Assembly: GCA_035699745.1 (NCBI GenBank)
Contig: DASSPH010000026.1
Span: 1-40,544, forward strand
DNA from: Vicinamibacterales bacterium
GTDB lineage: Bacteria > Acidobacteriota > Vicinamibacteria > Vicinamibacterales > 2-12-FULL-66-21
DNA: 40,544 nt
Direction: 5' to 3'
This document shows, in pieces, positions 1 through 7,076 of this stretch. Numbering within the stretch: position 1 is the first letter of the stretch; the number at the start of each line of letters is the position of its first letter. The notes beneath the pieces are model-generated. The model made no database searches, was not told the DNA's origin, and saw only the letters and a list, made by a program, of their open reading frames with translations. The translations under genes and the position numbers were made by a program.

Positions 1-264
1 GTCGGCAACCGCGCCCGGATCTACGGCATCAACACCATCGGCCTGATCCGCCGGGGTTTCTCGCAGGACACGATCACCAAGCTGCGCCGCACCTACCGCG
101 TGCTGCTGCACGCCAATACCAGCCGCGCCCTCGCGCAGATCGAGCGCGACCCGAACCTGCAGTCGCCCGAAGTGGCCTACGTGGTGAACTTCATCCGCAC
201 GTCGAAGCGCGGGGTTGGTCTGAGGAGACCCAGTCGGCGGGTCGAAGAGGTGGTTGAGGACTGA
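1..264 (+). CDS. lpxA: UDP-N-acetylglucosamine acyltransferase LpxA, C-terminal part
   Basis: The window opens inside this gene; the visible 87 codons in frame 1 end with TGA at 262-264. LpxA transfers an R-3-hydroxyacyl chain from ACP to the 3-position of UDP-GlcNAc, the first step of lipid A synthesis in the cytoplasm. The visible segment begins in the last turn of the left-handed beta helix and runs into the helical C-terminal domain. It shows the family pattern GLIRRGFS, then a helix with TITKLRRTYRVLL, and the closing SPEVAYVVNFIRTSKRG. A tail of about 15 charged residues after SKRG exceeds the usual end. The neighbouring lpxI supports the lipid A assignment. The 5' part lies outside the window, so the start and hexapeptide repeats cannot be judged. 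Confidence 0.9.
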   Translation, partial: VGNRARIYGINTIGLIRRGFSQDTITKLRRTYRVLLHANTSRALAQIERDPNLQSPEVAYVVNFIRTSKRGVGLRRPSRRVEEVVED

Positions 265-265
265 G

Positions 266-341
266 TCAATTCCCAACGAGCAAGGCCCAACTCCCAATTA
301 ACTCCCAACTTGGGAATTGGCAGTCGGGCCTTGGGAATTGA
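266..341. repeat. Imperfect palindrome built from short CCCAA-type units
   Basis: This lies between the lpxA stop and the 3' end of the convergent lipoprotein gene. The outer arms TCAATTCCCAA and TTGGGAATTGA pair; AAGGCCCA and TCGGGCCTT pair inside them; the centre repeats AACTCCCAA against TTGGGAATT. It could act as a bidirectional terminator hairpin, but no clear U-run follows. It belongs to the same style of short-unit inverted repeats seen at other junctions in this window. Confidence 0.6.
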
Positions 342-355
342 CCTGGACGCCCCCG

Positions 356-781
356 TTACTGGGGATGCTTCACCGTCACCGTATACGTATACGGGACGTT
401 GTCGGTCGTGACGTTGCCGTTGTCGTAGACCCGGACGCAGTACGAGCCGAGCGTCGTCGCGTTGGCCTTGAACTCGAACGCCTGGAGCGCCGCCGGATTG
501 TCGAAGACGGCGGTGCAGACGTTGAGCGTCGAGTTGAACGTGCCCAGGCTGAAGCCGACGTTCTTGGCCGGATCCGGCCCGACGGCGGTGAGGGTGGCGG
601 TGACGGCGCCGCCGAGCAGGGTGACGAAAGAGTGCGTCGAACCGGACGCCGGGTTCACCGTGCCGGTGAACGTCTCGGTCACTTCCGCCGGCGTGGGTGC
701 CGTGCCCGTGGTGGTGTCCCCGCAGCCGGCCAGCACGGCCGTCGCGCCGAGCAGCAGTCCGCACACTATCCGTCGCAGCAT
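356..781 (-). CDS. Small secreted lipoprotein, function unknown
   Basis: A 141-residue protein encoded antisense between lpxA and lpxI. The N-terminus is a lipoprotein signal: two arginines, a hydrophobic stretch, then lipobox VLAGC with the lipidated cysteine at residue 20. A Thr/Pro-rich linker (about 22-35) leads to one beta-rich domain (about 36-138) that contains two further cysteines, about 38 residues apart and possibly disulfide-bonded. The start ATG at 779-781 has a strong AGGAGAGG ribosome site immediately upstream on the minus strand. The fold resembles small beta-sandwich secreted domains, but I recognise no named family. It shares only 45 bp of divergent upstream region with lpxI. 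It is likely periplasmic or outer-membrane anchored. Confidence 0.8.
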   Translation of the reverse strand: MLRRIVCGLLLGATAVLAGCGDTTTGTAPTPAEVTETFTGTVNPASGSTHSFVTLLGGAVTATLTAVGPDPAKNVGFSLGTFNSTLNVCTAVFDNPAALQAFEFKANATTLGSYCVRVYDNGNVTTDNVPYTYTVTVKHPQ

Positions 782-826
782 TTCCCTCTCCTAGCCCAAT
801 GATAGACTTCGCTTGTTAGACTTCTT

Positions 827-1642
827 GTGGCTCGCATCGGTCTTATTGCCGGCAACGGCCGGTTTCCCTTCCTGGCGCTGCAGGGGGCGCGCAGCCTCGG
901 TCACGACGTGACGGTCGTCGCCGTGAAAGAGGAGGCGTTTCCGGAGCTGGAAGCGGCGGCTCGGGACGCCGGCGCAGACCTCCACTGGGTCTCGCTCGGC
1001 CACCTCGGTAAGTGTATCAAGATCCTGAAGGCGGCCGGCGCCCGGCAGGCGCTCATGGCGGGGCAGGTCAAGCACGCCAGAATCTTCTCCGGCATCGTCC
1101 CCGACATGACCCTGCTGTCGGTGATCACGCGGCTGCGCGCGCGGAACACCGATGCGCTGATCTCGGCGGTGGCCGACGTGCTCCGCGGCGAGGGGATCGA
1201 GCTGCTGAATTCGACCGCGTTCCTCGAGCCGCTGCTGGCGCGCCCCGGCGTGCTGAGCCGACGCCCGCCGACGGCGGAGGAGCGCGAGGATCTCGAGTTC
1301 GGGTATCGCATGGCGGATGCGATCGCCGGGCTCGACATCGGCCAGACGATCGTCGTGAAGGACAAGGCGGTGGTGGCGGTCGAGGCGATGGAAGGCACCG
1401 ACGCCGTGATCCGGCGCGCCGGCGAGATTGCCGGGCCCGGCAGCCGTGTGATCAAGGTGGCGAAGCCGAAACAGGACATGCGCTTCGATGTTCCGGTGGT
1501 GGGCGTGGCGACGATCGAGGCGATGAAGGCGGCGGGGGCGAGCGCGATCACGATCGATGCCGGCAAGACGCTGATCGTCGACGGAGAGCGGTTCTTCGAC
1601 GCCGCCAATGCCGCGGGAATGGCGGTCGTGGGTCGTGGATAG
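827..1642 (+). CDS. lpxI: UDP-2,3-diacylglucosamine pyrophosphatase LpxI
   Basis: A 271-residue LpxI-family protein. LpxI cleaves UDP-2,3-diacylglucosamine to lipid X and UMP, replacing LpxH in many non-enteric bacteria; it is cytosolic and peripheral. The N-terminal half opens with [15 protein letters not shown]. The C-terminal DUF1009 half has the conserved run beginning [23 protein letters not shown] (about 184-206, split here for brevity) and [14 protein letters not shown] (about 211-224). The start is GTG at 827, since no ATG gives the conserved N-terminus. It overlaps the next gene. Its location just after lpxA and its full family length make the call firm. Confidence 0.93.
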   Translation: MARIGLIAGNGRFPFLALQGARSLGHDVTVVAVKEEAFPELEAAARDAGADLHWVSLGHLGKCIKILKAAGARQALMAGQVKHARIFSGIVPDMTLLSVITRLRARNTDALISAVADVLRGEGIELLNSTAFLEPLLARPGVLSRRPPTAEEREDLEFGYRMADAIAGLDIGQTIVVKDKAVVAVEAMEGTDAVIRRAGEIAGPGSRVIKVAKPKQDMRFDVPVVGVATIEAMKAAGASAITIDAGKTLIVDGERFFDAANAAGMAVVGRG

Positions 1643-2573
1643 TTCCCCGATCCGCACCGCCGTCATCGGGATCGGGCATCTGGGCAGGCATCACGCGCGG
1701 CTGCTGGCGGGAATCGACGCCGCGACGCTCGTCGCCGTCGTCGACACCGATCCCGAGCGCGCCGCAGCCGCGGCGGCCGCGACCGGCGCGCGCGCGCTGG
1801 CGGATTATCGCGAGCTGTTCGGCCAGGTGGATGCCGTGACGGTCGCGGTGCCGACGGAGCTGCACCGCGAGATCGCGCTGCCGTTTCTCGAGCGCGGGAT
1901 CGCGGTGCTGGTGGAAAAGCCGATCGCGCGTACGCTCGCGGAGGCTGACGCGCTGATCGCCGCCGCTGCCGCGTCCGGCGCGACGCTCGCGACCGGACAG
2001 ACCGAGCGCTTCAATCCGGCGATCGCGACGGTGATGCCGTTCGTGACCACGCCGCGGTTCATCGAGGTGCACCGGCTCGGCGTCTTTCCCGACCGGAGCC
2101 TCGACATCGACGTCGTGTTCGACCTGATGATTCACGATCTCGACATCATTCTGGCGCTGGTCAAGGCGGAGCCCACGTCGATCGAGGCGGTCGGCGTGCC
2201 GGTGCTGACCGACAAGTTCGACATCGCCAACGCGCGGCTGCGGTTCGCGAGCGGCTGCATCGCCAACGTGACCGCGAGCCGGATCAGCAAGGAGCGCGTC
2301 CGCAAGATCCGGTTCTTCCAGCCCGACGCCTACGTGTCGATCGACTACGCCGAGCAGGAAGTGGAAGGCTACCGGCTGCTCCGGCGTGCCGGCGAGCGCC
2401 CGCAGATTCAGGGCGGCAAGCTGCCGGTGACGCGCGAGGAGCCGCTGAAGCGGGAGCTCACGGATTTCGTCCACGCCGTCCGCGACACGCGCCGGCCGCT
2501 GGTCACCGGCGAGGACGGCCGCCGCGCGCTGGCGCTGGCCCAGGCGATTGCAGACAGGATGGAGACCGTTTGA
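1635..2573 (+). CDS. Gfo/Idh/MocA-family NAD(P)-dependent sugar oxidoreductase
   Basis: About 312 residues. The N-terminal Rossmann fold shows [16 protein letters not shown], followed by the family EKP motif ([16 protein letters not shown]) and a C-terminal alpha/beta substrate domain. These enzymes oxidise or reduce hydroxyls on nucleotide sugars or inositols with NAD(P). I prefer GTG at 1635 (8-bp overlap with lpxI) over ATG at 1608, which would overlap by 35 bp and add a non-conserved extension. The position directly after lpxA and lpxI suggests a role on a lipid A precursor sugar. GnnA, the oxidoreductase that helps make UDP-GlcNAc3N, belongs to this superfamily, but its aminotransferase partner GnnB is not visible here, so the substrate remains open. 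The stop overlaps the next gene's TTG. Confidence 0.85.
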   Translation: MDSSPIRTAVIGIGHLGRHHARLLAGIDAATLVAVVDTDPERAAAAAAATGARALADYRELFGQVDAVTVAVPTELHREIALPFLERGIAVLVEKPIARTLAEADALIAAAAASGATLATGQTERFNPAIATVMPFVTTPRFIEVHRLGVFPDRSLDIDVVFDLMIHDLDIILALVKAEPTSIEAVGVPVLTDKFDIANARLRFASGCIANVTASRISKERVRKIRFFQPDAYVSIDYAEQEVEGYRLLRRAGERPQIQGGKLPVTREEPLKRELTDFVHAVRDTRRPLVTGEDGRRALALAQAIADRMETV

Positions 2574-4027
2574 CGTACAAGGATCTGAACACGTTCATCT
2601 CCGCGCTCGACCAGGACCGCGAACTGGCACGCATCAAGGAGCCGGTCAGCCCCGACCTCGAGATCTGCGCCGTGACCGATCGCGTGTCCAAGTCCCCGGG
2701 CGGCGGCCCGGCGCTGCTGTTCGAGAACCCCAAGGGATACGCCATGCCGGTCGCGATCAATCTCTACGGATCGATGAAGCGGATGTGCATGGCCCTCGGC
2801 GTCGAGTCGCTCGACGCGCTCGCCAGGGAGATCGAAGCGCTGACCAACCCGAAGATGCCCGCCGGCATGCTCGACACGCTGAAGATGCTGCCGATGCTGT
2901 CGCGGCTCAAGGACCTGATGCCAAAGACGGTCAGCAGCGCGCCGTGCCAGGAGGTCGTGACGAAGAACGGCACGCTGGACGAGATCCCGATTCTCACCTG
3001 CTGGCCGGAAGACGGCGGCCCCTACATCACGCTGCCGATGGTCTTCACCAAGGACCCCGAAACCGGCATGCGCAACATCGGCACCTATCGCATGCAGGTG
3101 TACGACTCGCGCACCACGGGCATGCACTGGCAGCGCCACAAGGGCGGGGCGCAGCACCATCGCATCGCCGAACGGATGGGGAAGCGGCTCGAGGTCGCGG
3201 TCGCGCTCGGCGCCGATCCCGCGTTGCCGTTCGCCGCCACCGCGCCGATGCCCGAGGGGCTCGACGAGCTGCTGCTCGCCGGCTTCCTGCGCCGAGAGCG
3301 GGTCGAGCTGGTGAAATGCGTGACCGTCGATCTCGAAGTGCCGGCCAGCGCGCAGATCGTTCTCGAAGGTTACGTCGAGCCCGGCGAGCGCCGCCGCGAA
3401 GGCCCGTTCGGCGACCACACGGGTTTCTACTCGCATCCCGACGACTATCCGGTGTTCCATCTGACGTGCGTCACCCGGCGCAAGAATCCGATCTACCTGA
3501 CCACGGTCGTCGGCATCCCCCCGATGGAGGACTACTATCTCGGCAAGGCGAGCGAGCGCATCTTCCTGCCGTTGATCAAGAAGACCGTCCCCGAGATCGT
3601 GGACATGAACTTCCCGGCCGAAGGCATCTTCCACAACATCGTCATCATCTCGATCGACAAGCGGTACCCGGGACACGCGCGCAAGATCATGAACGCGGTG
3701 TGGGGGCTCGGCCAGCTCATGTTCTCGAAGTCGGTGATCGTCGTCGACAAGGACATCGACGTGCAGAACCTTTCGGAAGTCGCCTGGGTCGTGGGCACGC
3801 ACATCGATCCCGAGCGCGACATCCAGTTCATGCGCGGCCCGGTGGACGATCTCGAGGACGCGAGCGATCTCGCCGCCTACGGCAGCAAGATGGGGATCGA
3901 CGCGACGCGGAAGTGGAAATCGGAAGGTTTCATGCGGCCCTGGCCGACACGGATCCGGACCACGGACGCGGCGGCGCGGCGCGCCGATCAGATCTGGACG
4001 CAGATCCGCCAGGGTTGGAAGCCATGA
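2570..4027 (+). CDS. UbiD-family prenylated-FMN decarboxylase of menaquinone synthesis
   Basis: A 485-residue UbiD-family protein starting at TTG 2570 (TTGA overlap with the previous stop). UbiD enzymes decarboxylate aromatic acids using prenylated FMN supplied by UbiX. Visible hallmarks are GTYRMQVYDSRTTGMHWQRH followed by KGGAQHH (about residues 168-196, cofactor and metal binding) and REGPFGDHTGFYS (about 276-288, with the acidic catalytic residues around E277 and D282). With mqnA, mqnC, a UbiA prenyltransferase and UbiX downstream, the likely substrate is prenylated 1,4-dihydroxy-6-naphthoate in the late futalosine pathway; the literature uses the symbol mqnL for such genes. The last codons overlap the next gene as ATGA, indicating translational coupling. 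Family is certain; substrate is inferred from context. Confidence 0.92.
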   Translation: MTYKDLNTFISALDQDRELARIKEPVSPDLEICAVTDRVSKSPGGGPALLFENPKGYAMPVAINLYGSMKRMCMALGVESLDALAREIEALTNPKMPAGMLDTLKMLPMLSRLKDLMPKTVSSAPCQEVVTKNGTLDEIPILTCWPEDGGPYITLPMVFTKDPETGMRNIGTYRMQVYDSRTTGMHWQRHKGGAQHHRIAERMGKRLEVAVALGADPALPFAATAPMPEGLDELLLAGFLRRERVELVKCVTVDLEVPASAQIVLEGYVEPGERRREGPFGDHTGFYSHPDDYPVFHLTCVTRRKNPIYLTTVVGIPPMEDYYLGKASERIFLPLIKKTVPEIVDMNFPAEGIFHNIVIISIDKRYPGHARKIMNAVWGLGQLMFSKSVIVVDKDIDVQNLSEVAWVVGTHIDPERDIQFMRGPVDDLEDASDLAAYGSKMGIDATRKWKSEGFMRPWPTRIRTTDAAARRADQIWTQIRQGWKP

Positions 4028-4869
4028 GCACGATCTCGATGGCCGACGCGGAAGCCATCCTCACCGACCGCAACGTCATCGCCGTGGGCGCACGGGGAGA
4101 CGACGAGCGGCGCCGCCGGCACGGCACGAAGACGACGTTCGTGCGCGTGTTCGAGGTCCACGGCGACGCCGTCCCCGCGGCCGTGCCCGCGGGCACGGCC
4201 GCCGGTGAGGTTCGGCTGACCGGCAGGCCGGCGTCAGCAGACGCGGCGGTTGCGAGCGTGATCGCCGTACGCGCCCTCGCCCGAGCGATCCCGCTCACCG
4301 CATATTCGCTGGCCGACCTTCTCGCCCTCGCTGGTGGAAGCAGCGCCACCCTGACCGAACTGGCGCGCCGTCTCGCGGCGGCGGGACTTGGCGCCATTGC
4401 CGAGGCGCCGATCGACCTGCTGCCCGACCCGGTGCAGACGATTCGCGCCGTCCGCAGCGCCGGCCTGGACGTGCCGCGGCTTACCGTCCAGCAGCCCGCC
4501 GCCGATCCTCTGCGGCACGTCGCGCTGGCGCGCGACGTGCAGGCAGGCGCGGGCGGCGTCCGCGCCTTCGCGCCGCTGCCGCGCGTCCAGTCGGTCGCGC
4601 AGCCGACCACCGGGTACGACGACGTGCGGCTCGTGGCGGTGTCGCGGCTGATGCTGGACAACATCGAGTCCATCCAGGTCGACTGGGCGCTCTACGGCCC
4701 GAAGCTCGCGCAGGTCGCGCTCACCATGGGAGCGGATGACGTGGACAGCGTGTCGCCGTTCGACGGCGATCTCGGACGCCGCCGCAGCCCGCTCGAAGAG
4801 ATCCGCGGCAACATTACCGCCGCCGGCCTCGAGCCGATCGAGCGTGACGGCACCTGGCAGCCTCGCTAG
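4024..4869 (+). CDS. Cysteine-free MqnE-like (aminofutalosine synthase homologue) pseudoenzyme
   Basis: A 281-residue protein coupled to the UbiD gene through ATGA. Its N-terminus (about 8-42: AEAILTDRNVIAVGA, then RRRRHGTKTTFVRV) and especially its C-terminus (about 193-242: PTTGYDDVRLVAVSRLMLDN, then YGPKLAQVALTMGADDVD) match the MqnE/MqnC/CofH radical-SAM framework. The CxxxCxxC iron-sulfur motif that should follow about residue 42 is absent, and the protein contains no cysteine. The region between is Ala/Val-rich and shortened, about 100 residues less than a normal MqnE. It therefore cannot bind the catalytic 4Fe-4S cluster. The reading frame is intact, in mqn-operon position, with coding bias like its neighbours, so decay to a pseudogene seems unlikely. 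A structural, regulatory or ligand-binding role is inferred, not shown. Alternatives are an assembly partner of true MqnE or MqnC, or recent decay. Confidence 0.75.
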   Translation: MSTISMADAEAILTDRNVIAVGARGDDERRRRHGTKTTFVRVFEVHGDAVPAAVPAGTAAGEVRLTGRPASADAAVASVIAVRALARAIPLTAYSLADLLALAGGSSATLTELARRLAAAGLGAIAEAPIDLLPDPVQTIRAVRSAGLDVPRLTVQQPAADPLRHVALARDVQAGAGGVRAFAPLPRVQSVAQPTTGYDDVRLVAVSRLMLDNIESIQVDWALYGPKLAQVALTMGADDVDSVSPFDGDLGRRRSPLEEIRGNITAAGLEPIERDGTWQPR

Positions 4870-4904
4870 ATTTCCAAATTCCCAAATTTCCAAATTTCCA
4901 AATC
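4868..4904. repeat. 8-bp tandem repeat, unit ATTTCCAA (about 4 copies)
   Basis: Four adjacent units, ATTTCCAA or ATTCCCAA, start right at the stop codon of the MqnE-like gene and end 5 bp before the mqnA ATG. They occupy the place where a ribosome binding site would be expected. The same unit, in the other orientation, occurs at 24896-24939 and 31455-31500. Confidence 0.85.
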
Positions 4905-4908
4905 CTGC

Positions 4909-5706
4909 ATGATTCGGGTAGGCGCCGTCACGTATCTGAACGCCCGGCCACTGGTGTACGGGCTCGAGCACAGCGATCGGTTCTCAATCCGATACGACCT
5001 TCCGTCGGAGTGCGCCCGGCTGCTGCATGCGCATGAGACCGACGTCGGACTGATCCCGTCGATCGAGTATCTGCGCGGACCCTCGCCGTACTGGATCGTG
5101 CCGGGGCCGGCGGTGACCTCGCGCGGGGCCGTCGCCTCGGTTGCGATCTTCACCCGCCGCGAGCCGCGCGACATCCGCACCATCGCGATGGACACCAGCT
5201 CGCGCACGTCTGTCGCGCTCGCCACCGTGCTGCTGCGGCGCCGCTTCGACGTGGCGCCGGCGCCGGCGCCGATGGCGCCCGATCTCGAGGCGATGCTCGC
5301 CACCGCCGATGCGGCGCTGATCATCGGCGACGTCGCGCTGTTTCTGGATCACGAGGCGGCCGGCGCCGCCAAGATCGATCTGGGTCAGGAGTGGACGGCG
5401 ATGACCGGCCTGCCGTTCGTCTATGCCTGCTGGACGGGCTGGGCGGATGCCGTCGCGCCGCACGACGTGACCCTGCTGCAGCGCGCCAGGGACGCGGGGA
5501 TGGCGCAGTCGCACGCGGTGGCCGCGGCCTACTATCCCGACGATACCCCGCGCCAGGCGATCGCCCGGCGCTACCTGCGCGATAATATCCAGTACGTGCT
5601 CGGGGAGAGCGAGATCGAGGGCTTGAAGACGTTCTATCGCTATGCCAGCGAGCTCGATCTGGCGGACTTCGACGGCACGCTGCGGTTTTACGATGCCGAG
5701 GACTGA
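4909..5706 (+). CDS. mqnA: Chorismate dehydratase MqnA
   Basis: A 265-residue periplasmic-binding-like fold enzyme that dehydrates chorismate to 3-[(1-carboxyvinyl)oxy]benzoate, the entry step of the futalosine menaquinone pathway (cytosolic). Family features are the start IRVGAVTYLNARPLVYGLE, the SRTSVALA helix near residue 97, LIIGDVALF near 143, and DLGQEW followed by TGLPFVYACW (about 160-180). The length is normal. The ATG at 4909 is the only start preserving the conserved N-terminus, but no Shine-Dalgarno is visible because an ATTTCCAA repeat array lies immediately upstream. The 3' end overlaps mqnC by 14 bp. Confidence 0.95.
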   Translation: MIRVGAVTYLNARPLVYGLEHSDRFSIRYDLPSECARLLHAHETDVGLIPSIEYLRGPSPYWIVPGPAVTSRGAVASVAIFTRREPRDIRTIAMDTSSRTSVALATVLLRRRFDVAPAPAPMAPDLEAMLATADAALIIGDVALFLDHEAAGAAKIDLGQEWTAMTGLPFVYACWTGWADAVAPHDVTLLQRARDAGMAQSHAVAAAYYPDDTPRQAIARRYLRDNIQYVLGESEIEGLKTFYRYASELDLADFDGTLRFYDAED

Positions 5707-6910
5707 GACGCTCGCGGCGAAGATCCGTGCCGGCGGCCGCGTGAGCGCCGACGAGGCGCTGCACCTGTATCGTCACGCGCCGCTGCCGCTGCTCGGCGAG
5801 CTGGCCGACGGCCTCCGCGCCGCCCGGCACCCCGGCGGCATCGTCACCTACATCATCGACCGCAACGTCAACTACACGAACATCTGCGTCGCGCGGTGCA
5901 ACTTCTGCGCGTTCTACCGCCCGGTGGGTTCCGGCGACGGCTACGTCCTCGGCTTCGAGGAGATCTTCAAGAAGATCGACGAGACGATTGCGCTCGGCGG
6001 CGTGCAGCTGCTGCTGCAGGGCGGCCACAATCCCGATCTGCCGATCGAGTGGTACGAGGACCTCTTCCGCGCCGTCAAGCAGCGGTATCCGTCGTTCAAG
6101 CTGCACGCGTTGTCGCCGCCCGAAGTGATCCATCTGACCAGGATGACCCGTCTCCCGGCTCCGGAGGTCATCGATCGCCTGATCGCCGCGGGGCTCGACA
6201 GCATTCCCGGCGGCGGCGCCGAGATCCTGGTCGACCGCGTCCGCAGGCTGCTCAACTGCTACGGCAAGGCGACCGCAGACGAATGGCTCGAGGTGATGCG
6301 CCAGGCGCACCTGAAGGGGCTGCGCACCACCGCGACGATGATGTACGGGCACGTCGAGACGGTGGAGGAGCGGATCGAGCACATGCGCCGGCTGCGCGAG
6401 GTGCAGGACGAGACCGGCGGCTTCACCGCGTTCATCACCTGGAGCTACCAGCCGGAGCACACCGAGCTGGGCGGCGGCGAAGCGACCGGCGTCGAATACC
6501 TGCGGATGCTGGCGCTGGCGCGGATCTTCCTCGACAACTTCCCGAGCCTGCAGGCGTCATGGGTGACGCAGGGCGGCAAGGTCGGCCAGCTCTCGCTCGC
6601 CTACGGCTCGAACGACATGGGCAGCGTGATGATCGAGGAGAACGTCGTCCGCGCCGCCGGCGCGAGCTACTGCATGGACGAAGTCGAGATCGTGCGCAAC
6701 ATCGAGAACGCCGGGTTCGTCGCCAAGCGGCGCAACATGCATTACGACATCCTGGGCGACCCGTTCTTCCGCGAGCAGGCAGTGCCGCGGCAGTTGGCCC
6801 TGGCCACGGCGCGCGCCGACGGCGACACCAGCCGCCCCGAGGAGCTGAAGCTCTACGCCGCCCGCAGCGCCGCGGAAAAGCGCCTGCGGGCCAACGACGG
6901 CCCGTCCTAG
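5693..6910 (+). CDS. mqnC: Cyclic dehypoxanthinyl futalosine synthase MqnC (radical SAM)
   Basis: A 405-residue radical-SAM enzyme that cyclises dehypoxanthine futalosine. The cluster motif is CVARCNFC, with cysteines at residues 65, 69 and 72 when counted from ATG 5693. GGVQLLLQGGHNPDLPIEWY, the IPGGGAEIL segment, MMYGHVET and the C-terminal GSNDMGSVMIEENVV follow in the order usual for MqnC. I chose ATG 5693 because it overlaps mqnA by only 14 bp; an upstream in-frame ATG at 5642 would extend deep into mqnA. The short C-terminal extension after DILGDPFF is Ala/Arg-rich. The intact cysteines here contrast with the cysteine-free MqnE homologue two genes upstream. Confidence 0.96.
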   Translation: MPRTETLAAKIRAGGRVSADEALHLYRHAPLPLLGELADGLRAARHPGGIVTYIIDRNVNYTNICVARCNFCAFYRPVGSGDGYVLGFEEIFKKIDETIALGGVQLLLQGGHNPDLPIEWYEDLFRAVKQRYPSFKLHALSPPEVIHLTRMTRLPAPEVIDRLIAAGLDSIPGGGAEILVDRVRRLLNCYGKATADEWLEVMRQAHLKGLRTTATMMYGHVETVEERIEHMRRLREVQDETGGFTAFITWSYQPEHTELGGGEATGVEYLRMLALARIFLDNFPSLQASWVTQGGKVGQLSLAYGSNDMGSVMIEENVVRAAGASYCMDEVEIVRNIENAGFVAKRRNMHYDILGDPFFREQAVPRQLALATARADGDTSRPEELKLYAARSAAEKRLRANDGPS

Positions 6911-6930
6911 CACGGCGTTCGCTGCGAGGG

Positions 6931-7052
6931 CCGACGGCTTACGCTCCGGCACGAAGATCACAAAGGCCACAAAGACACTAAGAAACCCAATAGGTCTTCT
7001 TTGTGAGCTTTGTGATCTTCGTGGACTTTGTGTCGGAGCGTTGAGCCGTCGG
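6931..7052. repeat. Long palindromic intergenic element with 9-bp CACAAAG-type units
   Basis: The left arm begins GCCGACGGCT, then CTCCGGCACGAAGATCAC and repeated 9-mers such as CACAAAGGC and CACAAAGAC. The right arm is the near reverse complement and ends GAGCCGTCGG. The centre is about 10 nt. As RNA this would fold into a stem of roughly 50 bp with bulges. It fills the gap between mqnC and the amidohydrolase gene. A second copy with the same arm order lies at 12684-12821, so this is a dispersed element rather than a simple terminator. Confidence 0.85.
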
Positions 7053-7076
7053 CCGTCACAGGCGGATTACACTTGA

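Noticed and set aside
2408-3802. Open frame of about 464 codons antisense to the UbiD gene
   Set aside because: Asp/His/Arg-rich without motifs; the plus strand encodes a clear UbiD protein.
4024-4869. Calling this gene a frameshifted mqnE pseudogene
   Set aside because: The frame is intact from a coupled ATG to its stop, and I found no radical-SAM cysteine motif in other frames nearby that a frameshift could have hidden.
5642-5692. Upstream ATG for mqnC
   Set aside because: It would add 17 residues translated from the mqnA 3' end and create a large overlap; ATG 5693 fits the usual MqnC N-terminus.
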